Translations under genes and position numbers: made by a program
Source: Fuerstiella sp.
Lineage (GTDB): Bacteria > Planctomycetota > Planctomycetia > Planctomycetales > Planctomycetaceae
Assembly (NCBI GenBank): GCA_029941865.1
Contig: JAPYTO010000002.1
Location: 19,889-83,888, forward strand
Direction: 5' to 3'
DNA length: 64,000 bases
Shown: positions 8,634-21,805 of the stretch, piece by piece
Layout: the number at the start of each line of letters is the position of its first letter
How positions within the stretch are numbered: the stretch's first letter is position 1
The notes under the pieces: generated by a model
The model's input: only the letters and a program-made list of their open reading frames with translations
Database searches by the model: none
Told to the model about the DNA's origin: nothing

Positions 8634-8949
8634 GCCAAATGCAGCCCCAGTCCATGGGGCAGTGATATGTTGATTTTTGAAATCAGTCGAACCAGACCTG
8701 ACTGTCGCAAAGATCTGCCTGATGGTCAAGATCTGTCACCCTGCAGAGCCTCGGAAATCGCCATTCCACGCACATTCCATGCAGAGATCGGCACATTCTG
8801 CAACTGGCCGGATTCCTATCCCGGTAACTGCACGTTTGTGCTATAGCGATTGCGATGGCAATTGGCTCGTGGCAACCCGTTGCTGCAGACGCTGGTTGTC
8901 ATCGTGACCTGAGTCTTCAGCTGGCAGTGCCGGCGACCAGAGGCTCAAG

Positions 8950-9010
8950 CAGCGTCAGCCCTGTATTGAAGTGTGCCAGTGGCTTGAGGCTCACGAAAAC
9001 AGGCCAACAC
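8950..9010. repeat. Dispersed CAGCGTCAGCC / CACTGG repeat, degenerate copy A
   Basis: This stretch begins CAGCGTCAGCCCTGTATTGA, continues into GTGTGCCAGTGGC, then CTTGAGGCTCACGAAAAC. The same order of words occurs at 38326, 48533 and 49487. This copy lacks the full CACTGG palindromes and has decayed. It lies in the 488-base gap between the divergent ompH-like and YCF48 genes, which holds nothing else I can recognise. Confidence 0.6.
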
Positions 9011-9104
9011 ATGTTCCTGTGACTTCGCTTGACCGTGGAGGCTTGACGTCAGGAAATCGGTCTCAGATGAGAACGCCATCGCTCACTGTGGGAGTTCCTG
9101 CGAA

Positions 9105-12100
9105 ATGAGGTTTCAAATGGCAAGGATTGCCCACGTGAGAACATCGCACGAATGGCGGACAATCATCAAGGGAAGTGTTTCCTTATGCACTGCCCTGTGC
9201 CTGCTTTTGAGCCTGGAATGTCCTGCCCAACAAGCGGTCCCTTCGCCGCGGGCCAGCGTGCTGACGATCGTGGCGGCAGAGGACCTGCCAGCGGCATTCT
9301 TTGCGGGACCGGTTCCAAGGACTGCGGCAATCGCTGACGACGCGTCGCTAAACGATGTGTGCAGTGTCGGCCGCGATGTCTGGGCCGTCGGCGACCGAGG
9401 AGTGATCGTTCGCAGCCATGACGGCGGCAACACCTGGCAGACTGCGGTCCTGCCCTTTGAATGTAGTTTGCAGAGCGTTTGTTTCCTGACGAATCAGATC
9501 GGCTACGTCGCCGGAGCTCGGTTTGATCACTTCGCAAGGCGGTATCATGGAGTTCTCTTGAAAACCAGAGATGGCGGTGACACCTGGCAGCACGTTGCTT
9601 CGACGGGGGCCGCTGTCACAACCCCGGGAGTTTCGATCTCCGGTGTTCATGCCGGATCGGATTTGCCGCCGCTTAGTTACGTCCGATTCTTCGACATGGA
9701 AAACGGAGTCGCCATCGGTCGATTGACGGTGGCAGGCCAGTCGAGCGTGCTGCGGACCGACGATGGCGGCCGAACGTGGAGGTCACTGAAGACGGAGGAG
9801 CCGAGTGGACGGTGGACAGCGGGAGCGTTTCTAACTCCCGGTGACGGCATTGTTGTCGGTTCGGGCAGCGCTTACGGAGCTGTGGTTGGCGAGCAACTCG
9901 TAACCCTGGCAAGGCCGCTTCGCACGTTTCGGGAAGTTAACGGAGCAACACTTTCACGTGACGGTCATGGCTGGCTGGTCGGCGATGGGGGATTCCTGCT
10001 GCAAAGTCGGGACGGAGGAATCTCGTGGGTGCTGCCCGTGGGGCGACTGCCAACTCGACTCAACGACGTGGTTGATTTCTCCAGTGTTGACAGGAATGGG
10101 ACGAACGTTTGCATCGCCGGAAGTCCTGGCAGCGTTGTCCTGCACAGCAATGACGATGGCCGATCGTGGACGTTTCGGCGGGTCTCTTCGGCTGCTCCCA
10201 TACGACAGGTGCGATTTATCGACACGACGACAGTCCTTGCTGTCGGAGCATTTGGCGTAATCCATCGGTCACAGGACGCTGGTCTGACATGGGCTCCCGT
10301 CCGCAACGGCGATTATCGAGCGGCCATCATGTGTCTGGTCACGAACCCGGAAGATGTCTCGCTACGAATGCTGGCCAGCATCAGCGGCGACCAGGGTTTT
10401 CGGTCAGTGGTGGTACAACCATCCGCACGCCTGGCCAGCGAGAACATTGACGATCAATTGGCCGCCCGCGAAATGCAGGTTGCGACAGCACAGGTGGGGG
10501 GAAACCAGTTTGTTCAGGACTGGATGTTTGCACGCACGCAACCGTTGCAGGAACTTGTGCGAGACGAGCTGTTGAAGTCGTGGGCTGGACAGACCGATGA
10601 CCGCGTTAGTGAATTGCTGCCGCAACGTCTGGCAGAAACGATCCGAATCTGGCGACCGGATGTGATTTGCATCGAACGTTCTGCTGATGTCGACGAAATT
10701 GCTGATGTCTGGCTGCAGGCCATCGACGTCGCCATGAACATCGCTTCCGGTCGAGATCAGCGGGGTGCCATTCTGGATTCGGTCGGACTGGCACCATGGC
10801 AGGTGACCCGCGTATTTCGGGGCCTCACGAATAAGGAGACATCACCGCTGAGCTTTCCGGGCGATACGCTGCTGCCAAATCTGGGGACCACCGCAGATCT
10901 GATTTCAAACCACTGCCAGCGGCTGACTCCTTCGGTAGCGATCGCCGCTGCCACAGCTGGTGAACCTGTTGCCTCGTCGTACGCAGCGCATTCGCATGCA
11001 TCTACCGCAGCAGCCACGCCGACACATTTTTTTCCCGGTGGAATGGCGGCGCCCGGCTCAGCGTCCCGGCGGTCGTTGACTCATGTAAGCCCGGAAGAAC
11101 GTAGACGGCTGGAACAAATCAGCCAGCGGGAAAAGACGCAACGTGCGGCACTCACCGGACATCTGTCTCAGCGAACAACGCCGCTCAGTCTGATTGCACA
11201 TCTGCAGACCCTGGGGGACGACCTGCCGAACAGTCTCGCGTTGCAGCAACTGCAGCATCTCGTGGATCTTTACAAATCCGAAGATAATCTCGAAGGCATG
11301 ATCGCTGTCCTGAAGGAACTGATCAATCGCTTTCCCCGGACGCCGGAGTCGGCCCTGGCGGCGGAACAGCTGTTTCAGTTTTATTCCTCAGAAGAACTTC
11401 GTTTTCTGAGACGCAACGTCAGCGAAGAATACGCCGGGGACGGTATTCAGCCGGTCGGTTATCGGCTGCCGGCGGCAGCGGCGGGGAGTATTCCCATCGT
11501 TCGTTCCGGCACTGGCACGCTGCTCTGGAATCCGTCCGGTTCTGATCGGCGCGCGGTCGACGTTCAGTGGAACGAGAATGCGGACCGAGCGTTGCGAGTC
11601 CTGCGTTCGTTGGCACCGGAGGTCGCGAATTCTCCGCAACTGCTTCTGCGGCAGGCGGCCAACGTCCGTCGCGGCGGTGAGTTTGGAGCGAACAGTACGC
11701 TGCTGGCCAAAGCGGCAGGGGGCAGCGATCTGTTTGCCCTGCTGGCTCGAGCCGAACAGGGAGCCGTACATGGGGCAGCGGAAACGACCGTGCCGACGAT
11801 CAACCTGCCGAAGGCAAGGGCCAAACCTGTGCTGGACGGCCAGCTGACCGAGCAGTGCTGGCAGGACGCGATTGAGCTGCATCTGGCAGTTTCGAATGAT
11901 GGCTCGGTCGTCACGACCGCCGACTGCCTGATCATGCTGGCATGGGACGACGATCATGTTTACGTCGCCGGGCGAATGGAACACTGTCCCGGTCACTCAA
12001 ACCAAATGAACCACACCGTCGATCGATTTCACGACGCAAAGCACGGCACGCTGGACCGCGTGAATATCACTTTTGATGTCGACCGTGATTACACAACCGG

Positions 12101-12410
12101 CTTCGAATTCGTCATTGATGAAAGCGGTCAGACAAGCGAACGGTGCTGGACGGCTGGAAACTGGAATCCGCAATGGTTTGTCGACGCAGAAGCCGACGAA
12201 ACATCGTGGCGTTTCGAGATGGCGATTCCCCAGGCAGAACTTCAGACCACACCGCTTCGTCCGGGGAGCCTGTGGGGTATCCGAATTCGGCGACTGGCCC
12301 CCGGAGTCATCGAACAAACACTGAAAGACCCAGAGACGGAAAACGCCGTGGCTCACACAAATGGACATGGTCTGTTGAGATTCATTCGAAACCGAAAACA
12401 GTCCCGGTGA
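9105..12410 (+). CDS. Secreted YCF48-propeller / degenerate PIG-L-like / CBM9-like protein
   Basis: 1101 residues; start at 9105, or 9117 where GAGG precedes the ATG. After a signal peptide (about residues 15-42) there are at least five YCF48/BNR-like blades (about 70-400) marked by words such as RSHDGGNTW and KTRDGGDTW. Residues about 407-570 resemble a PIG-L/LmbE deacetylase fold, but the metal motif reads TNPEDV (413-418) where AHPDDE is expected, and no HxxDH follows RPDV (517-520), so this domain is likely inactive. Residues about 735-785 look like a TPR-type helical stretch. The C-terminus (about 900-1095) starts KPVLDGQLTEQCW and resembles the CBM9-like sugar-binding fold. A large exported binding or scaffold protein is the inference; the job is unknown. 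Upstream and downstream genes are not coupled. Confidence 0.75.
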   Translation: MRFQMARIAHVRTSHEWRTIIKGSVSLCTALCLLLSLECPAQQAVPSPRASVLTIVAAEDLPAAFFAGPVPRTAAIADDASLNDVCSVGRDVWAVGDRGVIVRSHDGGNTWQTAVLPFECSLQSVCFLTNQIGYVAGARFDHFARRYHGVLLKTRDGGDTWQHVASTGAAVTTPGVSISGVHAGSDLPPLSYVRFFDMENGVAIGRLTVAGQSSVLRTDDGGRTWRSLKTEEPSGRWTAGAFLTPGDGIVVGSGSAYGAVVGEQLVTLARPLRTFREVNGATLSRDGHGWLVGDGGFLLQSRDGGISWVLPVGRLPTRLNDVVDFSSVDRNGTNVCIAGSPGSVVLHSNDDGRSWTFRRVSSAAPIRQVRFIDTTTVLAVGAFGVIHRSQDAGLTWAPVRNGDYRAAIMCLVTNPEDVSLRMLASISGDQGFRSVVVQPSARLASENIDDQLAAREMQVATAQVGGNQFVQDWMFARTQPLQELVRDELLKSWAGQTDDRVSELLPQRLAETIRIWRPDVICIERSADVDEIADVWLQAIDVAMNIASGRDQRGAILDSVGLAPWQVTRVFRGLTNKETSPLSFPGDTLLPNLGTTADLISNHCQRLTPSVAIAAATAGEPVASSYAAHSHASTAAATPTHFFPGGMAAPGSASRRSLTHVSPEERRRLEQISQREKTQRAALTGHLSQRTTPLSLIAHLQTLGDDLPNSLALQQLQHLVDLYKSEDNLEGMIAVLKELINRFPRTPESALAAEQLFQFYSSEELRFLRRNVSEEYAGDGIQPVGYRLPAAAAGSIPIVRSGTGTLLWNPSGSDRRAVDVQWNENADRALRVLRSLAPEVANSPQLLLRQAANVRRGGEFGANSTLLAKAAGGSDLFALLARAEQGAVHGAAETTVPTINLPKARAKPVLDGQLTEQCWQDAIELHLAVSNDGSVVTTADCLIMLAWDDDHVYVAGRMEHCPGHSNQMNHTVDRFHDAKHGTLDRVNITFDVDRDYTTGFEFVIDESGQTSERCWTAGNWNPQWFVDAEADETSWRFEMAIPQAELQTTPLRPGSLWGIRIRRLAPGVIEQTLKDPETENAVAHTNGHGLLRFIRNRKQSR

Positions 12411-13146
12411 CTGTTCGACGTCACGTGTCTCGTGTTTATTGCAGCGATTTTCGCTGACTCATGGCCGCGGTTGACGTGTTTTGCCAGCAGAACGACTGCC
12501 CCCACGAACCAGAACCGGTTCCGTCCGTTTGTAAATTGCTCCAGCAATCCGCCGTATTCGTCGCCTGCAGACGCACCTGCGGCGTCCTGCTGTCACTCTG
12601 TACTTTGATGAACTCTGCGTCTGGCTGAATGAAAACCTGTGGAGCGAACCATATTTGCCGACAATGGAGTTGTGCAGGTGCAGCGATGGTGTTGGCGACT
12701 GCTGAGGGGGCTTCAAAGAAGAGGACGCGGCGACCACGAATGATCTGAAAGCAGCGGGCACCCAAGCCGCTGGCACAGAGAATTCGGTACTTCGGCGGTC
12801 AAAAATCATGCCGCAAGGATCGGGAACACGGCATAAGTCGTGATTCGTCGGCTCTGGGCCAGAAAACGGTTGCAAGTTTGGTTTGGGTCAGGGAGGCCGA
12901 TTGGCCCGACTTACGCGTCAAAAAACACAGCGTTTTCGCCTTCAAGTTGCGCGGAAAGACCCGAATTTACAAGGTTGGGGCATTCCGTGACCGATCAGTC
13001 CACAAGAAGGTGAACTTGAGGATTTGCATCTCGGACCATTTGCCGCAAAACTATGGGGAAGTCGTTCTTCTCTCAGGCGTCCGCGCCCCGGTACTCCACG
13101 TGTGTTCTTTCCACTTCCTCCTGATTCTTCATAGTTTTCAGTCAAC
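12411..13146. other. Intergenic region without a supported gene
   Basis: About 735 bases. Overlapping short frames exist on the minus strand (up to 138 codons at 12459-12875) but lack a credible start, a ribosome-binding site or any recognisable motif. No repeats or hairpins stand out. Confidence 0.5.
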
Positions 13147-14979
13147 ATGTCCATATCATTTGAGAGTTGTTCGGGCTGTGATGCCTTCATCCTGTCTGGC
13201 ACCAAAGAGTGTCCGCAGTGTGGCCAGGTTCTCGACGCCAATCGTGCCAAGCCAAAGGTGACCTCGGAGGAACTTGGTGTACGCAAGTTTCGGGATATGT
13301 TTGATCCCTGCCGGAAATGCAACGAAATGGTCCGTTCCGGGCTTGTTCGTTGTTGGAACTGTAATTCGTTCATGCGTGCTGATATTGAAGCCAAATACCA
13401 TGAACTGAAGGCGAAGCCTCAGGCGATCATTTTTAGTGACATCCCGCTGGAAGAACGAACGGAAATGCTGCCTGCCAGCTTCGAGTCCGGCGGGGGCTAC
13501 GCGCGTTCAATGTTTGACGCCGAAGAAGAAGATAACGCGGAATTCACCTTGAATAACCTCCCTGTGACCGACGTTGGCGGTGCCGAATTCGAACTCGCTT
13601 CGCTCGCACCAGCCGCGGCCGCTCCACAACCTGTCGCACCCGCACCCGTGGCGAAGCCTGTCGCGAACGAAGAATCCACGGATACAGCCCCTGCAGAAAA
13701 AGCTGACAGTGCGGCTTCGTCCGTGCGGTCGACGTCGGATGCTGCTAAGCCCGATGACGCTGCAGCGACGGACGGTGCCGTCAGCAAGGAGACTGAACCG
13801 ACGTCGAAGGAGCAGAAGTCATCCGGCGACATTGACGACGTTGACCTGGTCGGTATTGCCATGCAGGACGAAAAAGCAGAAAAACGCCGCCAACGTGGCA
13901 AGGTGATGGAGTCGCGTCGCAAGCGAATTCTGTTGCCATGTTCCTGTGGCGCGTGGATTCGCGTCAGCCACGATCAAGGTGGTCGTACTCTGCGCTGCAA
14001 GCAGTGCAAGAACCCCTTCATTGTGCCGGACATCAAGAAGAAAGAAAAAGGCCCGCAGGAAGCCCGGCGGGTCAACGTGCCGCAGATCAAACTCGGCTGG
14101 CTTGAGGATCTGCAGTTTCACGTCATTGCACCGACGGACGTGGTCTTGAAGCCCGGGAGTCTGGCAAAGACGTTCGAGAACGTGGATGGCATCTTCCACG
14201 AGACGGGCCTGTACCTCGTGAAGTATGCAGCGCCAGCAAAAAAAAGCATGTTCGGAAAGGCGGCGGACGGCCCACCGGCGGTTGGGCAGCAACGCGTACA
14301 GATCAGGGAACACATTCAAAAGACCGGAGCCGTTGCCGAACTGCCGTTTGGCGAACTACACACCGTGACTGCGGAACAGACGGCTAAGATTCGACTGATC
14401 CAGCCCGTCACTGAGGCTCACGAAAGTATGTTCGCGGGTGTGCCGGTGTTCGGAGACGGCCGCATCGCTGTTTACATGCCTCTTGAATTGACAGAAAATC
14501 GTCAGGCCTTTATCTCGATGCCGTTAAGCGTTTATCGCAGATTTTCCGAGCACGCGAGCGACCTGTTCGGGCTGAAGATCCCGGCAGAAGCCAACGGTGT
14601 TCCTGCGGCCGAGGAAACGGACACGCTGTTCTGCTTCCTGAGCGAAGTGAAGATTGAAGCCGTCAAGAACGTGGCCTATTACGAGAACGATCCCGGTTTC
14701 GATCTCGAGTTGTCTGGATACGTTTGCGGAACCTGCGGTGTGGCCATCACTGAGAGTTCTCGAAAAAACAAGAAACTTGGCGGGGCTGCCGGCAAGGGGC
14801 TCGCCAAGGCCAAGTGCCCAAAATGCAACAACAAATTCAGCGACCAGAAGGCCTATCGAGTCACCGCGAGAGCGGAGGGTGGCGAAGAAGTTGAAGATGT
14901 CGACGACGTGCTGAAACCAAAAGCACAGGAAGCTGCGGCAGTGCCAGCAAGCTCAGCGACCGACGATGCTTCGTCCTGA
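13147..14979 (+). CDS. Multi-zinc-ribbon protein of unknown function
   Basis: 610 residues, no signal peptide or membrane span. Two N-terminal ribbons use C8/C11/C22/C25 and C55/C58/C69/C72. A long Ala/Pro/Glu-rich linker (about 150-250) follows, then a basic stretch and a third ribbon (LLPCSCGAW ... CKQCK, about 260-290). A middle folded domain of about 230 residues carries no motif I know. A fourth ribbon sits near the C-terminus (YVCGTCG and AKCPKCNNKF). Such proteins are common and undescribed in planctomycetes. Protein or nucleic-acid binding is plausible but unproven. Confidence 0.7.
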   Translation: MSISFESCSGCDAFILSGTKECPQCGQVLDANRAKPKVTSEELGVRKFRDMFDPCRKCNEMVRSGLVRCWNCNSFMRADIEAKYHELKAKPQAIIFSDIPLEERTEMLPASFESGGGYARSMFDAEEEDNAEFTLNNLPVTDVGGAEFELASLAPAAAAPQPVAPAPVAKPVANEESTDTAPAEKADSAASSVRSTSDAAKPDDAAATDGAVSKETEPTSKEQKSSGDIDDVDLVGIAMQDEKAEKRRQRGKVMESRRKRILLPCSCGAWIRVSHDQGGRTLRCKQCKNPFIVPDIKKKEKGPQEARRVNVPQIKLGWLEDLQFHVIAPTDVVLKPGSLAKTFENVDGIFHETGLYLVKYAAPAKKSMFGKAADGPPAVGQQRVQIREHIQKTGAVAELPFGELHTVTAEQTAKIRLIQPVTEAHESMFAGVPVFGDGRIAVYMPLELTENRQAFISMPLSVYRRFSEHASDLFGLKIPAEANGVPAAEETDTLFCFLSEVKIEAVKNVAYYENDPGFDLELSGYVCGTCGVAITESSRKNKKLGGAAGKGLAKAKCPKCNNKFSDQKAYRVTARAEGGEEVEDVDDVLKPKAQEAAAVPASSATDDASS

Positions 14980-14995
14980 GTGAGTGCGGAGTCGG

Positions 14996-16318
14996 TCATG
15001 CGGCGTCGCGACTGGCAAGTCTGCCACCGGATAATTCGTCGCACAGCAGGCGCGTCGTCTTTTCCACGGCTCCTTGCTGGGCGACAATGATTTTGCGGGC
15101 ATTTTGCCCCAGCCGATTCCGTGCATCCGCGTCAGACAGCAGTCTCTTCACTGTGGGCAGAAACTCGTCCTGCGTTTGCAATTGTACGGCGGCTTCCGCG
15201 CGACGCAGTTGGTCGACGATGTCCTTGAAGTTCCATGTGTTGGGACCGAACAGTACGGCGGCTCCGTGAGCTGCCGGTTCAAGCATATTCTGTCCGCCGC
15301 GTGGACCGAAACTTCCGCCCACGAAAGCGATGTCCGCCAGTCCCCAGCAGGCAGACAGTTCGCCGATGGTGTCCAACAGGATGGCCGCATTACGTGGTGC
15401 CGCGTTTTCCTCGCTGGATTCTGAACGTCGATACAACTGGCATCCTGAGGCACGAACCACGGCCGCCACGTCATCAAATCGTTCTTTGTGTCGGGGAACC
15501 AGAATCAATCGCAGGTTGGTTCGCTCTTTCCGCAGTTCCATCCAGGCATCCAATGCCATCTGTTCTTCCGGATGCTGCGTGCTGCCGGCAATCAGCACGA
15601 CATCGCCGTCCGAAATTGAAAATAGTCTTCGAAATTCGATCGTGGCAGCGTTCTCGTGATTCGCTGTCACACCGTCAAACTTTATGGAACCGGTGACCTG
15701 TGTTGCTGTCGCGGAGGTGCCGAGTCTTCGCAATCGACTGGCATATTCTTCCGTCTGTGCGGCGACGACATTAAACTGCCCAAGCAGCGGGGCCATGATT
15801 GGCCTCACACGCGAGTAGCCTCGAAAGCTGCGTTCACTCATCCTGGCATTTGCCAGCGCTGTCATGACGCCCGCTGTGCCACATTCACTCAGGAAATTGG
15901 GCCAGAGTTCCAATTCGACAAGGACGACCATGGCCGGTTTTACACGCCGAATGGCATTCGCGACGGCCCAGGAAAAATCGAGCGGAAACCATGAAACAGT
16001 GCAGTCCGAGAATCTTGAGGTGGCCAGCCCGAAGCCGGTGTCTGTCGAGGACGTGACGACGATCCGAAAGGTATCGCCGGTTTCAGTGCGAAAAGCGTCC
16101 ACGATTTTCTGTAGCTGCACAACTTCGCCGACACTGACCGCATGAAACCACACCACCGGATTGTCGCCAGTACTGATCGGCAGACTTCCAAATAGTTTTT
16201 CACGCCACCCGTTGCGATATCGCCCGTGGCGAAGACTTCGCCACAGAATAACGGGTGACAGCACCAGCAAAAGAAGTACGTAGATGCAGTTCAAAATCCA
16301 CTTCATCAGGGAATCCAT
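14996..16318 (-). CDS. waaA: Kdo transferase (3-deoxy-D-manno-octulosonic acid transferase)
   Basis: 440 residues. An N-terminal membrane anchor (about residues 5-25) is followed by a GT-B glycosyltransferase. The family motifs [10 protein letters not shown] (near residue 57) and [12 protein letters not shown] are present, as is [11 protein letters not shown] at the start of the C-terminal nucleotide-binding half. WaaA adds Kdo from CMP-Kdo to the lipid A precursor on the inner face of the inner membrane. It starts 14 bases after the secA stop codon, so the two are very likely one transcript. With lpxA and lpxC in the window it supports a real lipopolysaccharide core. Confidence 0.92.
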   Translation of the reverse strand: MDSLMKWILNCIYVLLLLVLSPVILWRSLRHGRYRNGWREKLFGSLPISTGDNPVVWFHAVSVGEVVQLQKIVDAFRTETGDTFRIVVTSSTDTGFGLATSRFSDCTVSWFPLDFSWAVANAIRRVKPAMVVLVELELWPNFLSECGTAGVMTALANARMSERSFRGYSRVRPIMAPLLGQFNVVAAQTEEYASRLRRLGTSATATQVTGSIKFDGVTANHENAATIEFRRLFSISDGDVVLIAGSTQHPEEQMALDAWMELRKERTNLRLILVPRHKERFDDVAAVVRASGCQLYRRSESSEENAAPRNAAILLDTIGELSACWGLADIAFVGGSFGPRGGQNMLEPAAHGAAVLFGPNTWNFKDIVDQLRRAEAAVQLQTQDEFLPTVKRLLSDADARNRLGQNARKIIVAQQGAVEKTTRLLCDELSGGRLASRDAA

Positions 16319-16332
16319 TCCTGTCTGCAGAG

Positions 16333-19878
<3,546 letters not shown>

Positions 19879-20455
19879 GTCCGAAGTGTGTCCTCAAAAA
19901 AACACGTTATCTCAGCGATGCGTTGTCTGACACCGCACTGCAATTTCAGCAGTCAACCGCTTGGCCAACTGTCAGACAGTCTGCCTGACCAGCCCGGCAA
20001 TCCGTTCCGGACGCCCCGCCCAATTGTCGTAACCTGTGTGCCTGCAAGTGTATTAGAACGAGCGAAACTCGGTCAATGGAGACCAGATGGCCGATCCTTC
20101 GAACTGACAGGGCAACTTGCATACCTAACAAATCGCCTGGTTTCGGATATTATCTGCGGTTTTTGGGAATCCTGAGTTTCCTTCATTGGGAATGGGGCAG
20201 GATATTTGCCGCCGCGGTTCGTTGGAAATCCCCGTATCCTGTCACCGTGAGGTATTTCCGCCGGCGGGTTTCTTAGCGATCCGTTGGCCGCGGGCTCCGA
20301 CTGCATCTGACTGACAACCGTGCCTTGCGGAAATTAATCTGGCCGGTGATTGACCCGTTTTCAGAAAAACCAGGCTGCGACAGAGGCCCTGGCGATTCCT
20401 GACGTCGGCGTGTCGGGGTATCATGCGTCAACTTGTTCAACCGAAGAGGCTCTGA
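19879..20455. other. Divergent promoter region, secA / molybdoprotein
   Basis: 577 bases between two divergently transcribed genes. It must hold the promoters of both, but no convincing -35/-10 pair can be pinned down by eye. The minus-strand frame 20273-20854 runs into the molybdoprotein gene and is its shadow. Confidence 0.4.
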
Positions 20456-21142
20456 ATGTACAGCCCCCAGACGGATCCAAAATATCAGCCTGAGGAACTT
20501 CCCGGCAGTGAAAGTCTGCCGGAGAACACTATTATCTCTCCGGACACCATGCGCGCTGATCGCCTTCCGCAGGGACAGCATCGGACTCGAAAGTGGCCCG
20601 TGCTGCATGCAGGGGCTGTGCCGAGTATTGATCCTGCGAAGTGGCGGCTGACGATTGACGGACTGGTGGACAGGCCGCTGAGTTGTTCGCTGGAAGAGTT
20701 TCATCAGCTGCCCCGGCGAAAGGTGTACTCGGACTTCCACTGCGTCACCGCCTGGTCGCGGCTTGGCAACCTGTGGGAAGGCGTCGCTATGACGCGACTG
20801 CTGGGCGAAGTCTGCGTTCAGCAAGGTAGCCAATTCGCGGTTGTTGAGGGTCACGATGAGGGCTGGACCACAAATCTGCCGCTGTCAGCATTGTTGCACG
20901 AAGACGTGTTGCTGGCGGATCGACACGACGGCGAACCAATCGACGACGATCACGGCGGTCCGGTAAGGCTGATCGTGCCGCGACTGTTCGCGTGGAAAAG
21001 CGCCAAGTGGGTCAAGCGGATTACGCTGAGTGCTGACAATATTCCCGGCTATTGGGAACAACTCGGCTACCACAACGTCGGAGATCCCTGGCAAAATCAG
21101 CGATATCGTGACGATTCGGCATGGATGGCCGCTAATGAATGA
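20456..21142 (+). CDS. Sulfite-oxidase-family molybdopterin protein
   Basis: 228 residues. The region from about residue 60 (WRLTIDGLVDRPLS) to 210 is the oxidoreductase molybdopterin-binding domain. The molybdenum-ligating cysteine is C96 in DFHCVTAWSRLGN. There is no dimerisation domain, haem domain or Tat/Sec signal, so this is a small cytoplasmic relative of YedY (MsrP) and sulfite oxidase. Substrate unknown; the related MsrP reduces methionine sulfoxide but needs a membrane haem partner, not seen here. The next gene is nrdR, 142 bases on. Confidence 0.85.
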   Translation: MYSPQTDPKYQPEELPGSESLPENTIISPDTMRADRLPQGQHRTRKWPVLHAGAVPSIDPAKWRLTIDGLVDRPLSCSLEEFHQLPRRKVYSDFHCVTAWSRLGNLWEGVAMTRLLGEVCVQQGSQFAVVEGHDEGWTTNLPLSALLHEDVLLADRHDGEPIDDDHGGPVRLIVPRLFAWKSAKWVKRITLSADNIPGYWEQLGYHNVGDPWQNQRYRDDSAWMAANE

Positions 21143-21271
21143 GAGAAAATTGTCGGTTAGTTCTCAAGTTGCTGCGGTTGGTGTTAGACTTCCGAGGTGA
21201 CATTCTCTGCCGCTGGGCGGGGAATTGATCAGCCTGGCCGCCAAAGAGGTTTGTTCAGGCTTCCACTATTC

Positions 21272-21277
21272 GGAGGA
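21272..21277 (+). promoter_or_regulatory. Shine-Dalgarno of nrdR
   Basis: GGAGGA seven bases before the ATG at 21285. It decides the start, since the frame is open 60 bases further upstream. Confidence 0.75.
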
Positions 21278-21284
21278 CTTCGCC

Positions 21285-21746
21285 ATGCGATGTCCCTTCT
21301 GCAAACACGACGAAACCAAAGTCATCGACTCGCGAAACAGTCAGGATTTTTCCATCCGACGCCGCCGCGAATGTCTGGAATGCAGTCGTCGTTTTACGAC
21401 TTATGAACGGATCGAAGAATCACCAATTAAGGTGATTAAGAAGGATGGATCCCGGGTACCGTTCGACCGAAACCGAATACGAGCGGGTATCGAAAAGGCC
21501 TGCTACAAACGCCCCGTCAGCAACGAACAGATCGATCAGGTCGTTTCTGAAGTCGAAGCCGCCATTTATGAAGACGGTCTGCGCGAACTTCCATCCCGAC
21601 AGATCGGTGAGTTGGTCTTCAGTGCACTGCGCGACCTGGACAAAGTTGCGTTTGTCCGTTTCGCATCTGTGTATCGTGAGTTCCAGGACGTCAACGACTT
21701 TGTCGAGGAGCTGCAACCGATTCTGAACGACCTTGATGAAAAGTAA
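21285..21746 (+). CDS. nrdR: Transcriptional repressor of ribonucleotide reductase genes
   Basis: 153 residues, the normal NrdR length. The N-terminal zinc ribbon uses C3, C6, C30 and C33 and binds DNA; the ATP-cone (about residues 48-138) senses ATP/dATP. The strings [17 protein letters not shown] and [18 protein letters not shown] are near-invariant in the family. It represses ribonucleotide reductase operons when dATP is high. No reductase gene or clear NrdR box is within the window. A 59-base gap separates it from comEC. Confidence 0.96.
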   Translation: MRCPFCKHDETKVIDSRNSQDFSIRRRRECLECSRRFTTYERIEESPIKVIKKDGSRVPFDRNRIRAGIEKACYKRPVSNEQIDQVVSEVEAAIYEDGLRELPSRQIGELVFSALRDLDKVAFVRFASVYREFQDVNDFVEELQPILNDLDEK

Positions 21747-21805
21747 CACCTACAGCGTATCACGCTGACTTGTGGCCGCGGCGAACGTTCTTCCACTAGC
21801 GAGAG

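Noticed and set aside
12459..12875. 138-codon minus-strand frame in the gap before the zinc-ribbon gene
   Set aside because: Another frame of similar length overlaps it, it lacks a ribosome-binding site, and neither translation resembles a known domain.
20273..20854. 193-codon minus-strand frame before secA
   Set aside because: Two thirds overlap the molybdopterin protein gene on the other strand, which has clear family motifs.
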